From assembly GCF_001579805.1 (NCBI RefSeq), contig NZ_CP014546.1:6696001-6760000 (forward strand): 64,000 nt of DNA. The letters run 5' to 3'. The notes below the pieces were generated by a model. The model ran no database searches. It saw only the letters and a list, made by a program, of their open reading frames with translations, and was not told the DNA's origin. This DNA is from Pseudomonas azotoformans. GTDB taxonomy: Bacteria; Pseudomonadota; Gammaproteobacteria; Pseudomonadales; Pseudomonadaceae. Numbering within the stretch: the stretch's first letter is position 1; each line of letters starts with the position of its first letter. This document shows positions 17,889 through 26,476 of this stretch, one piece after another. The position numbers were made by a program, and so were the translations under genes.

Positions 17889-18314
17889 ATGCCCTCTAAA
17901 ACATCCACTCCATCGCTACTCGCCAAAGGGGTTGTCGGCTGTACTGTATCCATCACCCCCTTGCCATTTACTTCTCATAATGTGAATTTTCTAGATACGG
18001 GCAACCAGTACCTGATTCTCGCAACCAGCGAATCAAGTGACCGCGCAGTATTGATTTACTTAGATAAAGATATCGTCCCTGGCACTTACTCCATAGGTGC
18101 CCCAGGTGGCGACGAAGATGTGGGAGCCTACATTTTCCACACTTACCCAGATGGTCAATATAACCACTATGCCGAAACCGGAACCTTCAACTTGAATAGT
18201 GTTGATTTCGCCAAGACACAAATTGACGGGACATTTGAGTTCGAGGCAACTGGCAGGCCAGGTGGGCCGACAGTAAACGTTACGAATGGGATCGTTACGC
18301 TCACCAGCCTTTGA
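17889..18314 (+). CDS. Hypothetical protein, AT-rich orphan
   Basis: ATG 17889 has AAAAGGACC upstream and gives 141 residues (MPSKTSTPSLLAKGVVGCTV ... GIVTLTSL). I do not recognise the family. The sequence has no signal peptide or membrane helix. It is rich in Thr, Gly, Asp, Tyr and Val with alternating hydrophobic pattern (YLILATSESSDRAVLIYLD, then GTFEFEATGRPGGPTVNVT), suggesting an all-beta sandwich. The coding region is visibly richer in A/T and uses AT-ending codons more than its neighbours, a sign of acquisition or lineage-specific origin. It stands alone between gntR and a GST gene, with palindromes on both sides. Confidence 0.75.
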   Translation: MPSKTSTPSLLAKGVVGCTVSITPLPFTSHNVNFLDTGNQYLILATSESSDRAVLIYLDKDIVPGTYSIGAPGGDEDVGAYIFHTYPDGQYNHYAETGTFNLNSVDFAKTQIDGTFEFEATGRPGGPTVNVTNGIVTLTSL

Positions 18315-18339
18315 AATTAATAAAGTGCATGTTCTTAAA

Positions 18340-18379
18340 GTGGCAAGAGCACTGTGTCCTCTAAAAGCGCTCTTGCCAC
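18340..18379. repeat. 11-bp inverted repeat downstream of the orphan gene
   Basis: GTGGCAAGAGC (18340-18350) and GCTCTTGCCAC (18369-18379) form a stem with an 18-base loop 25 bases after the stop. No T-run follows, so termination by this element is uncertain; it may protect the transcript end. Confidence 0.5.
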
Positions 18380-18455
18380 CTATGCCTGACAACGGTCTCG
18401 CACCGCCCCCATGTCCCTGCTAAATTGAGTCCCTTGTGACCGCCAGGGAAGCACC

Positions 18456-19088
18456 ATGGGACACTCACTGAAAATCTTGGGTCGCACGTCCTCCATCAAT
18501 GTGCGCAAAGTGCTCTGGACCTGCCAGGAACTGGGCATCGATTACCAGCGCGAAGACTGGGGCATCGGCTACACCCCCACCCAATCCCCGGAATTCCTCG
18601 CCCTGAACCCCAACGCCCAGGTCCCGGTGCTGATCGATGACCACGGCGTGCTGTGGGAATCCAATACCATCTGCCGTTACCTGGTCAGCCTCTACCAACG
18701 CCACGACCTGCTCCCCGCCGAGCCCGCGCCACGGGCCCGGGTCGAGCAATGGATGGACTGGCAAGCCACCGAACTCAACCCGTCCTGGGGCTACGCGTTC
18801 CATGCGTTGGTGCGCCAGAACCCGGACTACCAGGACCCGCAGCGCATCCAGGCCGGCGTGCAGGCCTGGAACGACAAGATGGGCTTGCTGGAACAACAGT
18901 TGCTCAAGACCGGCGCCTACGTGACCGGCGATGAATTCACCCTGGCCGACATCCTCGTCGGCCTCTCGGTACACCGCTGGCGCAACGCGCCGCTGGAGCA
19001 TCCGCCCTACCCCGCGGTGGAAGCGTATTACCAGCGCCTCAGCCAGCGCCCCGGCTTCAAAACCTTTGCCCTCGACGGCCATAACTAA
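18456..19088 (+). CDS. Glutathione S-transferase family protein
   Basis: A 210-residue two-domain GST. The thioredoxin-like N-domain has KILGRTSSINVRKVLWTCQELGIDYQ, then LNPNAQVPVLIDDHGVLWESNTICRYL with the cis-Pro and ES glutathione-binding pair. The helical C-domain includes YVTGDEFTLADILVGLSVHRW, the N-capping box. It probably conjugates or reduces electrophiles in the cytoplasm. It is followed after 15 bases by an SDR gene and an MFS gene, likely one transcription unit. Confidence 0.88.
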   Translation: MGHSLKILGRTSSINVRKVLWTCQELGIDYQREDWGIGYTPTQSPEFLALNPNAQVPVLIDDHGVLWESNTICRYLVSLYQRHDLLPAEPAPRARVEQWMDWQATELNPSWGYAFHALVRQNPDYQDPQRIQAGVQAWNDKMGLLEQQLLKTGAYVTGDEFTLADILVGLSVHRWRNAPLEHPPYPAVEAYYQRLSQRPGFKTFALDGHN

Positions 19089-19103
19089 AACAAGGACTGC
19101 ACC

Positions 19104-19850
19104 GTGAAAGGACTCAACGTACTGCTCACCGGCGCCTGCGGCAGAATCGGCAAGACGTTTTTCGACGCATCCAAAGACCGTTACCGCTTTACCCTCACCG
19201 ACCGCATCGCGCCGGATTTCGACTTGGGCGAGCACCGCTTCGTGCACGCCGATCTCAGCGACAAATCCAGCCTGGCGGCCTTGCTCGACGGCATCGACGG
19301 CATCGACGTGATCATGCACCTGTCGGGCATCCCCCACGCCAGCGCGTCGTTCGATGAATTGCTGCCCAATAACATCCTCGCCACCACCTACCTGTTCGAA
19401 GCCGCCGTGGCCGCCGGAGTCAAGCGCCTGGTGTTAGCCAGCAGCGCGCAAACCATCGAAGGCTATCCGGTGGACCGCCAGATCACGCCCGGCATGCCGG
19501 TGATGCCCGCCAACCTGTACGGCGTGAGTAAATGCTACGGCGAGGCGCTGTGTGGCTACTACGCCGCGAAAACCCCGCTGTCGACCATTGCCCTGCGCAT
19601 CGGCGCCTTCGAATTCCCCGAAACCCACGACCTCAACAACGCCCGCGACCTCAGCGCCTGGCTCAGCCCGCGTGACGCGGTGCAGTTGCTGCAACGCTCG
19701 GTGGAAGCCGAGGGCGTGAAGCACCTGATCGCCCATGGCATTTCCAATAACCGCTTCAAGCGCCTGGACCTGAGCGAAACCACGCGGGTGCTGGGTTACC
19801 ATCCCCAGGATGATGCGTTTCAGACATTCGAGATTCCGATCACTTATTGA
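19104..19850 (+). CDS. NAD-dependent epimerase/dehydratase, uronate dehydrogenase-like
   Basis: A 248-residue extended SDR starting at GTG 19104 with AAGGA upstream. It has LLTGACGRIGK at the N-terminus, HADLSDKSSL, VIMHLSGIPH, LVLASSAQTIEGYP and a YGVSKCYGE catalytic YxxxK segment. The compact length and the LYGVSKCYGE and LRIGAFEFPE motifs resemble bacterial uronate dehydrogenase, which oxidises galacturonate or glucuronate to the lactone. The following MFS carrier is consistent with sugar-acid use, but the substrate is inference. Confidence 0.78.
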   Translation: MKGLNVLLTGACGRIGKTFFDASKDRYRFTLTDRIAPDFDLGEHRFVHADLSDKSSLAALLDGIDGIDVIMHLSGIPHASASFDELLPNNILATTYLFEAAVAAGVKRLVLASSAQTIEGYPVDRQITPGMPVMPANLYGVSKCYGEALCGYYAAKTPLSTIALRIGAFEFPETHDLNNARDLSAWLSPRDAVQLLQRSVEAEGVKHLIAHGISNNRFKRLDLSETTRVLGYHPQDDAFQTFEIPITY

Positions 19851-19858
19851 GTTTCCCC

Positions 19859-21268
19859 ATGCCCGCACTCTCTAGCACCGACGGCATCGATCCGATCCGC
19901 GCCGCCCATATCAGCGCACGCATCGACCGCCTGCCTGCCGTCGCCACGGTCTGGCGCCTGGTGGCGTTGCTGTCCATCGGCGGCTTTTTCGAGCTGTACG
20001 ACCTGTTCCAGACCGCCTACATCAGCCCCGGCCTGATCAGTGACGGAATCTTCCACACCGGCAGCGAAGGCGTATTCGGTTTCTCGGACCAGGCCGCCTT
20101 TGCCTCGGCAACCTTCCTCGGCCTGTTCCTCGGCGCCAGCCTGCTCAGCCCCATCGCCGACCGTTTCGGACGGCGGGCGATCTTCACCTTTGCGTTGATC
20201 TGGTACACCGTCGCCACGGTATTGATGGGCATCCAGACCTCCGCCGTGGGCATCATCTGCATGCGCTTCCTGGTCGGCATTGGCCTGGGCATTGAGCTGG
20301 TGACCATCGACGCCTACCTCTCGGAACTGGTGCCCAAGCGCATGCGCAGCTCGGCGTTTGCCTTTGCGTTTTTTATCCAGTTCCTGTCCGTGCCGGCGGT
20401 GGCGTTGATGTCGTGGTGGCTGGTGCCACAGGCGCCGTTCGGCGTATCCGGCTGGCGTTGGGTGGTGTTGTCGAGCGCCGTGTTTGCGCTGTTTATCTGG
20501 CAACTGCGCAAGCGCTTACCAGAGTCGCCGCGTTGGCTTGCACAAAAAGGACGTTTCGAAGAAGCCGGTGTGATCATGGACAACCTTGAAGCGCGCTGTC
20601 AGAAAGATCACGGCAAACCACTGGATGAGCCCGAGCCCGAAGCCGTCAGCGTGCAGGGTGATGGCCGCTTTGCCGATATCTGGCAACCACCATACCGCCG
20701 TCGCGCCTTGATGCTGATCGTGTTCCATGTGTTCCAGGCCATCGGCTTCTTCGGTTTTGGTAACTGGCTGCCTGCGTTGCTGTCGGGCCAGGGCGTCAGC
20801 GTGACCCACAGCCTGCTCTACGCCTTCATCATCACCCTCGCCTACCCGCTGGGGCCGTTGCTGTTCGTGAAGGTGGCCAACCGCTTTGAAAACAAATGGC
20901 AGATCGTCGGCTCGGCGTTGGGCGCGATGGTCTTCGGCAGCCTGTTCGCCCTGCAAACCACGGCGGTGGGGCTGGTGATCTGTGGGGTGATGATCACCTT
21001 CTGCAACGCTTGGCTGAGCTTCAGTTATCACTCGTACCAAAGTGAATTGTTCCCCACCAACATCCGCGCACGGGCGGTAGGCTTCTGTTACTCGTTCAGC
21101 CGTTTGTCCACAGTGTTCAGCAGCTTGTTGATCGGTTTTATCCTCGAACACCTGGGCACACCGGGGGTGTTGGCATTCATTGCCAGCAGCATGTTGATCG
21201 TGATGATCACCATCAGTTGGTTCGGGCCGCGTACGCGGAACCTGGCGTTGGAAAATATCGCCCACTGA
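19859..21268 (+). CDS. MFS transporter (sugar-porter/aromatic-acid type)
   Basis: ATG 19859 gives 469 residues with about 12 hydrophobic helices. The diagnostic loop-2/3 motif is LLSPIADRFGRRAIFT (near 90-105), with RFLVGIGLGIELVTIDAYLSELVPKRMRS in the middle of the N-half and LPESPRWLAQKGR at the central loop, as in sugar and organic-acid porters. It begins nine bases after the SDR stop, and a TTG overlapping that stop is a less likely start. It probably imports the substrate of the preceding dehydrogenase or a related organic acid by proton symport. Confidence 0.82.
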   Translation: MPALSSTDGIDPIRAAHISARIDRLPAVATVWRLVALLSIGGFFELYDLFQTAYISPGLISDGIFHTGSEGVFGFSDQAAFASATFLGLFLGASLLSPIADRFGRRAIFTFALIWYTVATVLMGIQTSAVGIICMRFLVGIGLGIELVTIDAYLSELVPKRMRSSAFAFAFFIQFLSVPAVALMSWWLVPQAPFGVSGWRWVVLSSAVFALFIWQLRKRLPESPRWLAQKGRFEEAGVIMDNLEARCQKDHGKPLDEPEPEAVSVQGDGRFADIWQPPYRRRALMLIVFHVFQAIGFFGFGNWLPALLSGQGVSVTHSLLYAFIITLAYPLGPLLFVKVANRFENKWQIVGSALGAMVFGSLFALQTTAVGLVICGVMITFCNAWLSFSYHSYQSELFPTNIRARAVGFCYSFSRLSTVFSSLLIGFILEHLGTPGVLAFIASSMLIVMITISWFGPRTRNLALENIAH

Positions 21269-21401
21269 CGGCAACGGTTGGCCGCCTGCGGGACAACTTT
21301 TGCCGCAGCGGCCAAGCGATCCCCAATAGAATCGGGCACTTCACACCCGGCACGCTATTTGCTCCACCTGTGGCACCGAACATTTCCCCAGGTGACCGAT
21401 C

Positions 21402-21923
21402 ATGCTGGTTAACAACAACACCTTAGCCGTGTCGACCGTTCAACAACTCAAACGGCCCGACATGGACCCCGCCAACGCCGCTGCCAGCGCGCTGTACAGC
21501 GGTGCCCTGCAAGCCGCGCAACAAAGCGTGACCGTGCCGGCCGCGCAGAAGGAACTGGACAAGGCCAACGACCGCATTGACGAGGCCTTTGCCAAGACCC
21601 GCGTGCAGTTGCAGACTTCCACAGAGGCCGTCACTGCCTCTACGGCGACACCGGACGTACCGAAAACCGGCGCCACCGCCAGCACCGCGCGCTCTGAGTT
21701 CACTGACTACATGAGCAAATCCCCGGCCGAGCGCATCCGTGAGCAATTGCTCAAGGAACAGGGTTTGACTGAGGCGGACGTGCAGAACATGTCCCAGGAA
21801 AAGCAGGATGCGATTTCCAAGCAAGTGGCCGAACGCCTGAAGCAACAGCAAGAGCAGCAGGTAGCGGCAAAGACCGTTGACCCGCAAGCGCAGGCAGTGA
21901 AAGAGACCCTGGCGGCGATCTAA
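21402..21923 (+). CDS. Hypothetical protein, Ala/Gln-rich helical
   Basis: A 173-residue soluble protein without signal peptide or membrane helix. The N-terminal part is Ala-rich (PANAAASALYSGALQAAQQSV), the middle is low-complexity Thr/Ala, and the C-terminal SPAERIREQLLKEQGLTEADVQNMSQEKQDAISKQVAERL looks like a conserved helical module. I do not recognise a named family; similar short proteins are common in Pseudomonas. A REPIN follows directly, so it is probably a single-gene unit. Confidence 0.75.
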   Translation: MLVNNNTLAVSTVQQLKRPDMDPANAAASALYSGALQAAQQSVTVPAAQKELDKANDRIDEAFAKTRVQLQTSTEAVTASTATPDVPKTGATASTARSEFTDYMSKSPAERIREQLLKEQGLTEADVQNMSQEKQDAISKQVAERLKQQQEQQVAAKTVDPQAQAVKETLAAI

Positions 21924-21933
21924 GCCGCACTTG

Positions 21934-22020
21934 TGTGGGAGCTGGCTTGCCTGCGATACGGATCACTCGGTGTTTCTGATGTACCGAGGTGATGCTTCCG
22001 CAGACAAGCCAGCTCCCACA
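21934..22020. repeat. REPIN (paired GTGGGAGC REP elements)
   Basis: TGTGGGAGCTGGCTTG at the left is mirrored by CAAGCCAGCTCCCACA at the right around a roughly 55-base centre. This is the classical P. fluorescens-group REP doublet, sitting between the stops of two convergent genes. Confidence 0.9.
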
Positions 22021-22049
22021 GTGATCGGGTTATCAAGCTGACAATGCGT

Positions 22050-23370
22050 TTATTGCAGCTGCAACGTCGAATTGAACTGCCCGATCGCATCCACCACATG
22101 CCGTGACCCTTCCTGAATCTCCAGGATCACCTGCCCCGCTTCATTCGCCAATTCCACCCCCAAGCCCGTGCGGCTCAAGCTCGATTGCATGCTCGATACC
22201 GCGCTCAGAGACAAGTCGTGGTTCTTGCGCACCACATCGACGATTTCCACCGTCGCCTGGCTGGTTCGCGCCGCCAAGCTGCGCACCTCGTCCGCCACCA
22301 CCGCAAAGCCGCGCCCATGCTCACCGGCCCGTGCCGCTTCGATCGCGGCGTTGAGCGCGAGCATATTGGTCTGCTCGGCAATGCTGCGGATGGTCTGCAC
22401 GATGGCGCCGATGATGTCCGATTGTTTGCTGACCGCATCGATGCTCTGCGCCGCCTGGTTCAGGTCGTGGGAAATTTCCTCGATGATCTGCACGGTTTGC
22501 TGCACCACTTCCGAGCCCTTGCGGGCGCAGGCGTCATTTTGCACCGAGGTGGCGTGGGCCGAGTCGGCGGCGGTGCGCAGGGTGGTGACCTGGTCAGTGA
22601 TGTCGCTGGCGAACTTCACCACTTTGTACAGGCGCCCATTGGTGTCGAAGATCGGGTTGTAGGACGCCTCCAGGAACAGGGTCTTGCCGTACTTGTTTTT
22701 GCGCTCGAAGCGGTGCGAGTGGTATTCGCCACGATTGAGCGATGCCCAGAACGCCTTGTAGGGCCGGCGACTCCACTTCGTTGCGGTGGCAGAACAGGCT
22801 GTGGTGCTGGCCGACGATTTCATCCAGGGAGTACTGCACGGTCTTCAGGAAGTTTTCGTTGGCGTTGATGATCTGGCCCTGCGGGGTGAACTCGATCACC
22901 GCCATGGAACGGCCAATAGCATCGATCAGGCTCTGGTTTTCATGTTCGTGATGGACCCGCGCCGTGATATCCGACGCGACTTTGATCACGCTTTGAACGT
23001 GATTGTCCTTGTCCAGCACCGGCATGTAGCTGGCTTCCAGCCAGACTTCCTGGCCATGCTTGTTCAGGCGCATGAAGGTGCCACTAAGGGCCTCGCCCCG
23101 CGCCAGGTCGCGCCATAGCTTGGCGTAGGCGTCGGTATGGGTGTAGGGCTCGTCGCAAAAGAGCCGGTGATGTTTACCGCGTATTTCCTCGGCGCTGTAG
23201 CCCATGGTTTTGCAGAAGTTGTCGTTGGCGTCGAGGATCACGCCACTGGGGTCGAACTCGATCATGGCCATGGAACGGCTGATGGCGGCCAGTTTGGCGT
23301 TGGATTCGGTGAGGGCGCAGGAGAAACGTTCGATTTGTTGCAGGTCGGATTTGTGATGGCGGTTGAACAT
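22050..23370 (-). pseudogene. BdlA-like PAS-PAS methyl-accepting chemotaxis protein, frameshifted
   Basis: Two overlapping frames make up one receptor of about 439 residues with no membrane segments. PAS1 is MAMIEFDPSGVILDANDNFCKTMGYS; PAS2 is [26 protein letters not shown]; a signalling domain follows with [37 protein letters not shown]. The layout matches the biofilm-dispersion receptor BdlA. The frame breaks inside PAS2 at a CCC run (22761-22763): NEVESPA continues as LQGVLG in one frame, while [15 protein letters not shown], the expected sequence, is in the other, so one extra C is present. Without correction the product ends in nonsense and lacks the signalling domain. Decay, phase variation or sequencing error are all possible. 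Confidence 0.85.
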
Positions 23371-23537
23371 GGTCAGATCACCCTAGATTCCCGGCGCCCG
23401 GAAGGCGCATTCCATTCATTTGTTGGATATTGCTGGCACACCTTCATGGGGAAATAACCATCCAAATCGCTTTATATGCCAAGCGTCATCAACGGTTCTG
23501 GGTGAGCATAGACAGGGCTTGGCGCTATGCAAGGCCA

Positions 23538-24407
23538 CTAGTCAGCCAGCATTTTTAACAATGCGAGGGCGGCGGCTGACGGTGGGCGGTCCGGCGAGCC
23601 GACCAAGGCAAATTCGCGGTGCAGCGGCACATCCAACGCCATCACGCGCAGCCCCTTGCGCTGGGACGGCAAGGCCATTTCCGGCACCAGTGTGACGCCG
23701 ACGCCCTCACGCACCAGGCTGAAGGCACTGTTCCATTCACGCACCTCAACGCGGATATCGCGCAGGGTCAGGCCTGCCGCGGCGCCCAGGCTGCGGGCAT
23801 TGGCGGTGCAGCCACCGGTAGCCAGCACGAAAGGCTCCTCAAGCAATTCCTCAAGCGACACCGTGGCATCCGCCGGGCGTTGCGCCAGCGCATGCGCCAC
23901 TGGCAGCACGGCCATCCATAAGTCACGGCCCAGCACCGTCGCGTTGCGCTCGGGCGTGGGGTTGAGCACCACGCCTAAATCGATAAGGCCAGTGTCGAGC
24001 AGGGTGAGCACTTCGTTGTCAGTGACATCCAGGGTGGTGACCTCGATACCGGGATAGAGCTGCGCAAAACGCTGCAATGCGGGTGTCAGAAACGTCGCCA
24101 GCACCATGGGGAAACTGGCGATGCGAATCGTCCCACGCAGCATCGGCCTGGCTTCGTCCACAGTGCTACGAATCGCCTGCAAGGCCCCAAGCATCACCCG
24201 TGCCTGCTCGATCACACTCAAGCCCAGGGCGGTGGGCAGGGTTTTGCGCGGTTCACGGGTAAACAACTGCGCACCCAGCGTCGCCTCCATACCGGCCATG
24301 GCCTGGCTGGCGGCGGATTGGGTCATGCCCACGCGCTCGGCGGCGGCGGTGATGCTGCCGTGATCGGCCACGGCCACCAGCAAGCGCCAGTGCATCAGGT
24401 TCATCAT
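23538..24407 (-). CDS. LysR-family transcriptional regulator
   Basis: From ATG 24407 (AGGA upstream) the product has 289 residues. It has a LysR HTH (LMHWRLLVAVADHGSITAAAERVGMTQSAASQAMAGMEATLGAQLF) and an effector domain ending LALLKMLAD. The frame is open further upstream but lacks a supported start. It is divergent from gstA (24504), its most likely target. Confidence 0.87.
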   Translation of the reverse strand: MMNLMHWRLLVAVADHGSITAAAERVGMTQSAASQAMAGMEATLGAQLFTREPRKTLPTALGLSVIEQARVMLGALQAIRSTVDEARPMLRGTIRIASFPMVLATFLTPALQRFAQLYPGIEVTTLDVTDNEVLTLLDTGLIDLGVVLNPTPERNATVLGRDLWMAVLPVAHALAQRPADATVSLEELLEEPFVLATGGCTANARSLGAAAGLTLRDIRVEVREWNSAFSLVREGVGVTLVPEMALPSQRKGLRVMALDVPLHREFALVGSPDRPPSAAALALLKMLAD

Positions 24408-24503
24408 GGCAGTAGCTGTCCTTATGGCGGGGGTCTGAACGTTTAATTTTACGCACGGTGCCACGCCCGCGAGACTGGCGCAAATTCAACGGAGCTGCCC
24501 CAG

Positions 24504-25106
24504 ATGAAACTGTATTTCTTCCCCCACGCCTGTTCCCTCGCCCCGCATATCGTGCTGCGCGAATTGGCGCTGCCGTTCGACCTGGTCCTGGTGGATAACC
24601 AAGCCAAGACCACCGCCGACGGCGACGACTTCCTGCAGATCAACCCCAAGGGCTACGTTGCTGCGCTGAAACTGGACAACGGCCAGGTGCTGACCGAAGC
24701 CAGCGCGATCCTGCAATACCTGGCCGACCTGAAACCCACCGCAGACCTGGCGCCGGCCACTGGCAGCTGGGAACGCGTGCGTCTGCAGGAATGGCTGAAC
24801 TTCATCGCCACCGAGATTCATGGCGGCTTGGCGGTGTTCTTCAACGGCGCGATCCAGGGCGAGGTGAAGGCCTCATTCCAGGCCACCCTGTTCAAGCGCT
24901 TCGCGGTGCTGGTGCAGACGCTGGAGCGCCAGGATTACCTGTTGGGTGCGCGATACTCGGTGGCGGATGCCTACCTGTTCGTGGTGCTGCGTTGGGCGGC
25001 GTTTCATGCGATTGATTTGGGTGAGTGGCCGGCGCTGGCGGCGTTTCAGCAGCGGGTGGGTGAGCGACCGGCGGTGATTGCGGCGTTGGCCGCCGAAAAC
25101 CCATGA
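24504..25106 (+). CDS. gstA: Beta-class glutathione S-transferase GstA
   Basis: A 200-residue bacterial GST. MKLYFFPHACSLAPHIVLRE places the catalytic Cys at residue 10, and His106 in ATEIHGGLA matches the second catalytic residue of beta-class enzymes. NPKGYVAAL and TEASAIL form the glutathione site. The C-terminal domain ends with the N-capping box YSVADAYLFVVLRW. It detoxifies electrophiles or antibiotics using glutathione. Its last 61 bases overlap the 3' end of the convergent lyase-like gene. Confidence 0.92.
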   Translation: MKLYFFPHACSLAPHIVLRELALPFDLVLVDNQAKTTADGDDFLQINPKGYVAALKLDNGQVLTEASAILQYLADLKPTADLAPATGSWERVRLQEWLNFIATEIHGGLAVFFNGAIQGEVKASFQATLFKRFAVLVQTLERQDYLLGARYSVADAYLFVVLRWAAFHAIDLGEWPALAAFQQRVGERPAVIAALAAENP

Positions 25107-26476
25107 GTCGAGATGAAGGCACTCAACGCCAGCACATCCACCGAACCCGAGCGATCCTGGTCCAGGTGGACCACCTGGCTACGCACGGTTTCATAGATCT
25201 GCCGAGCGCCTTCACCTAAACGTAGCTCGCCGCGCAAGTCCACCGCCTGCGCGGCAACGATCAGTTCAATACTGGCCAGCCACAACACCCGCTCGGTCAA
25301 GCGACGGGTCTTGTCGACCACGGCCAAAGCCTGGCCCGCATAGTCTTCAACACGGTCCGCCACCGGCACGCTCACCGCCGGCAGCGGATTGGCCAGGTGC
25401 CCGATTTCCGCGACCAACGCCGAACTGGTGCGCTGCAAGGCGGCCATACCGACATGACCGGGTTGAGTGATGAGGAAGCGCGGCAGATCACTCGAAGCCG
25501 GCGATAGCAATTTGGCAATCCGCTCGGCGCTGCATGCGGCTACTCGATTGAGCGCCAGGCCCAACCCTTCAGCGGCCAGCGCCAAGTGGGTGCTGTCGAA
25601 ATTCGCCGTGGCTAACACAAGCGCCTCTTCGCTGATCAACGCCGGGTTATCCGCACCGCTGCGCAATTCCAGTTCTACCAGCTCATGCAGCTGTTGCAAC
25701 GCCTGTTGCGCCGCACCCTGGACCACCGTGGCACAGCGGAAGCTCAAGGGGTCCTGCAGACGACGCGGGCTGTCCGCCAGCTCACCGCCCGCCAGCAACT
25801 GCAATAACGCCGCCGACTGCTCGGTTTGCCCCGGTGCCGGCCGCAGGCGCGAAGCCCATGGCTGGAACGGACTCAGGTTGGCCCGATAGCCCTCGCACGA
25901 TAACGCCAGCGCCGCCAGCACCGCTGCCAACACTTGCTGTGCCTCGGCGACCAGCAATGCGCCGAGCCCGACACTGGCGGCATTCGCCGAGACCAGCGCT
26001 AATCCATCCTTGCCGGTCAAAGGCACCGAGAGCGCCAGGCTCAAGTGGGCCAATGGCGCCAGGTCGCTCTCGCCCAACGAGCCGAGCAACGGCACCTCCG
26101 GTTCGGCACCCGAGTTAAGTAAATCCAGCAACGCCTGCGCTGCTTGCGCTGAAATACCCGAACGTCCCTGGGCCAATCCGGCCAGGCGCGCGGCGGTGAT
26201 GGCGCGCAGCTCCTGACGATTGGCCAAGCGTCCGACACCCACCGCGCGCCCCAACGGAATACTCGCCTGCACGGGGGCTACGGGCGTGTCCACCGCAGCA
26301 CCGAGGCCGGTGTTTACGCCATAAATTGGCGTGCCTTCAGCCGCCAGTTTCACCAACAACTGGTGGCCTTCATCGATGCGCTGACGGGCCTTCACAGAGA
26401 AATCCGCCGGCACATCCTGCCGGGCAATCGCCAGCAAATCTGCCAGGGCTAAACCTTGGGGATCGAAGTGAATCAT
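25046..26476 (-). CDS. Aromatic amino acid ammonia-lyase (HAL/PAL) homologue lacking the MIO triad
   Basis: The 476-residue protein keeps the HAL/PAL scaffold. YGVNTGLGA (residues 52-60) is the catalytic-Tyr loop, DLAPLAHLSLAL (138-149) is the core helix and QDPLSFRC (241-248) the active-site strand. However, where active lyases have GASGDLAPLAH, this protein has GESDLAPLAH, one residue short. The Ala-Ser-Gly that cyclises into the MIO cofactor is therefore absent. The Tyr of QDPYS is Leu244, and the NGTQ motif is replaced by SANAAS. It is either a pseudo-enzyme or a different chemistry. It is last in an operon behind an ornithine-cyclodeaminase-like gene (four-base overlap), two binding proteins and a TonB receptor. 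Confidence 0.85.
   Translation of the reverse strand: MIHFDPQGLALADLLAIARQDVPADFSVKARQRIDEGHQLLVKLAAEGTPIYGVNTGLGAAVDTPVAPVQASIPLGRAVGVGRLANRQELRAITAARLAGLAQGRSGISAQAAQALLDLLNSGAEPEVPLLGSLGESDLAPLAHLSLALSVPLTGKDGLALVSANAASVGLGALLVAEAQQVLAAVLAALALSCEGYRANLSPFQPWASRLRPAPGQTEQSAALLQLLAGGELADSPRRLQDPLSFRCATVVQGAAQQALQQLHELVELELRSGADNPALISEEALVLATANFDSTHLALAAEGLGLALNRVAACSAERIAKLLSPASSDLPRFLITQPGHVGMAALQRTSSALVAEIGHLANPLPAVSVPVADRVEDYAGQALAVVDKTRRLTERVLWLASIELIVAAQAVDLRGELRLGEGARQIYETVRSQVVHLDQDRSGSVDVLALSAFISTHGFSAANAAITAGRSPTRC

Noticed and set aside
22050..22823. A separate signalling protein starting at 22823
   Set aside because: Its first residues are an out-of-frame reading of PAS2 of the upstream receptor; the two parts are one gene with a frameshift.
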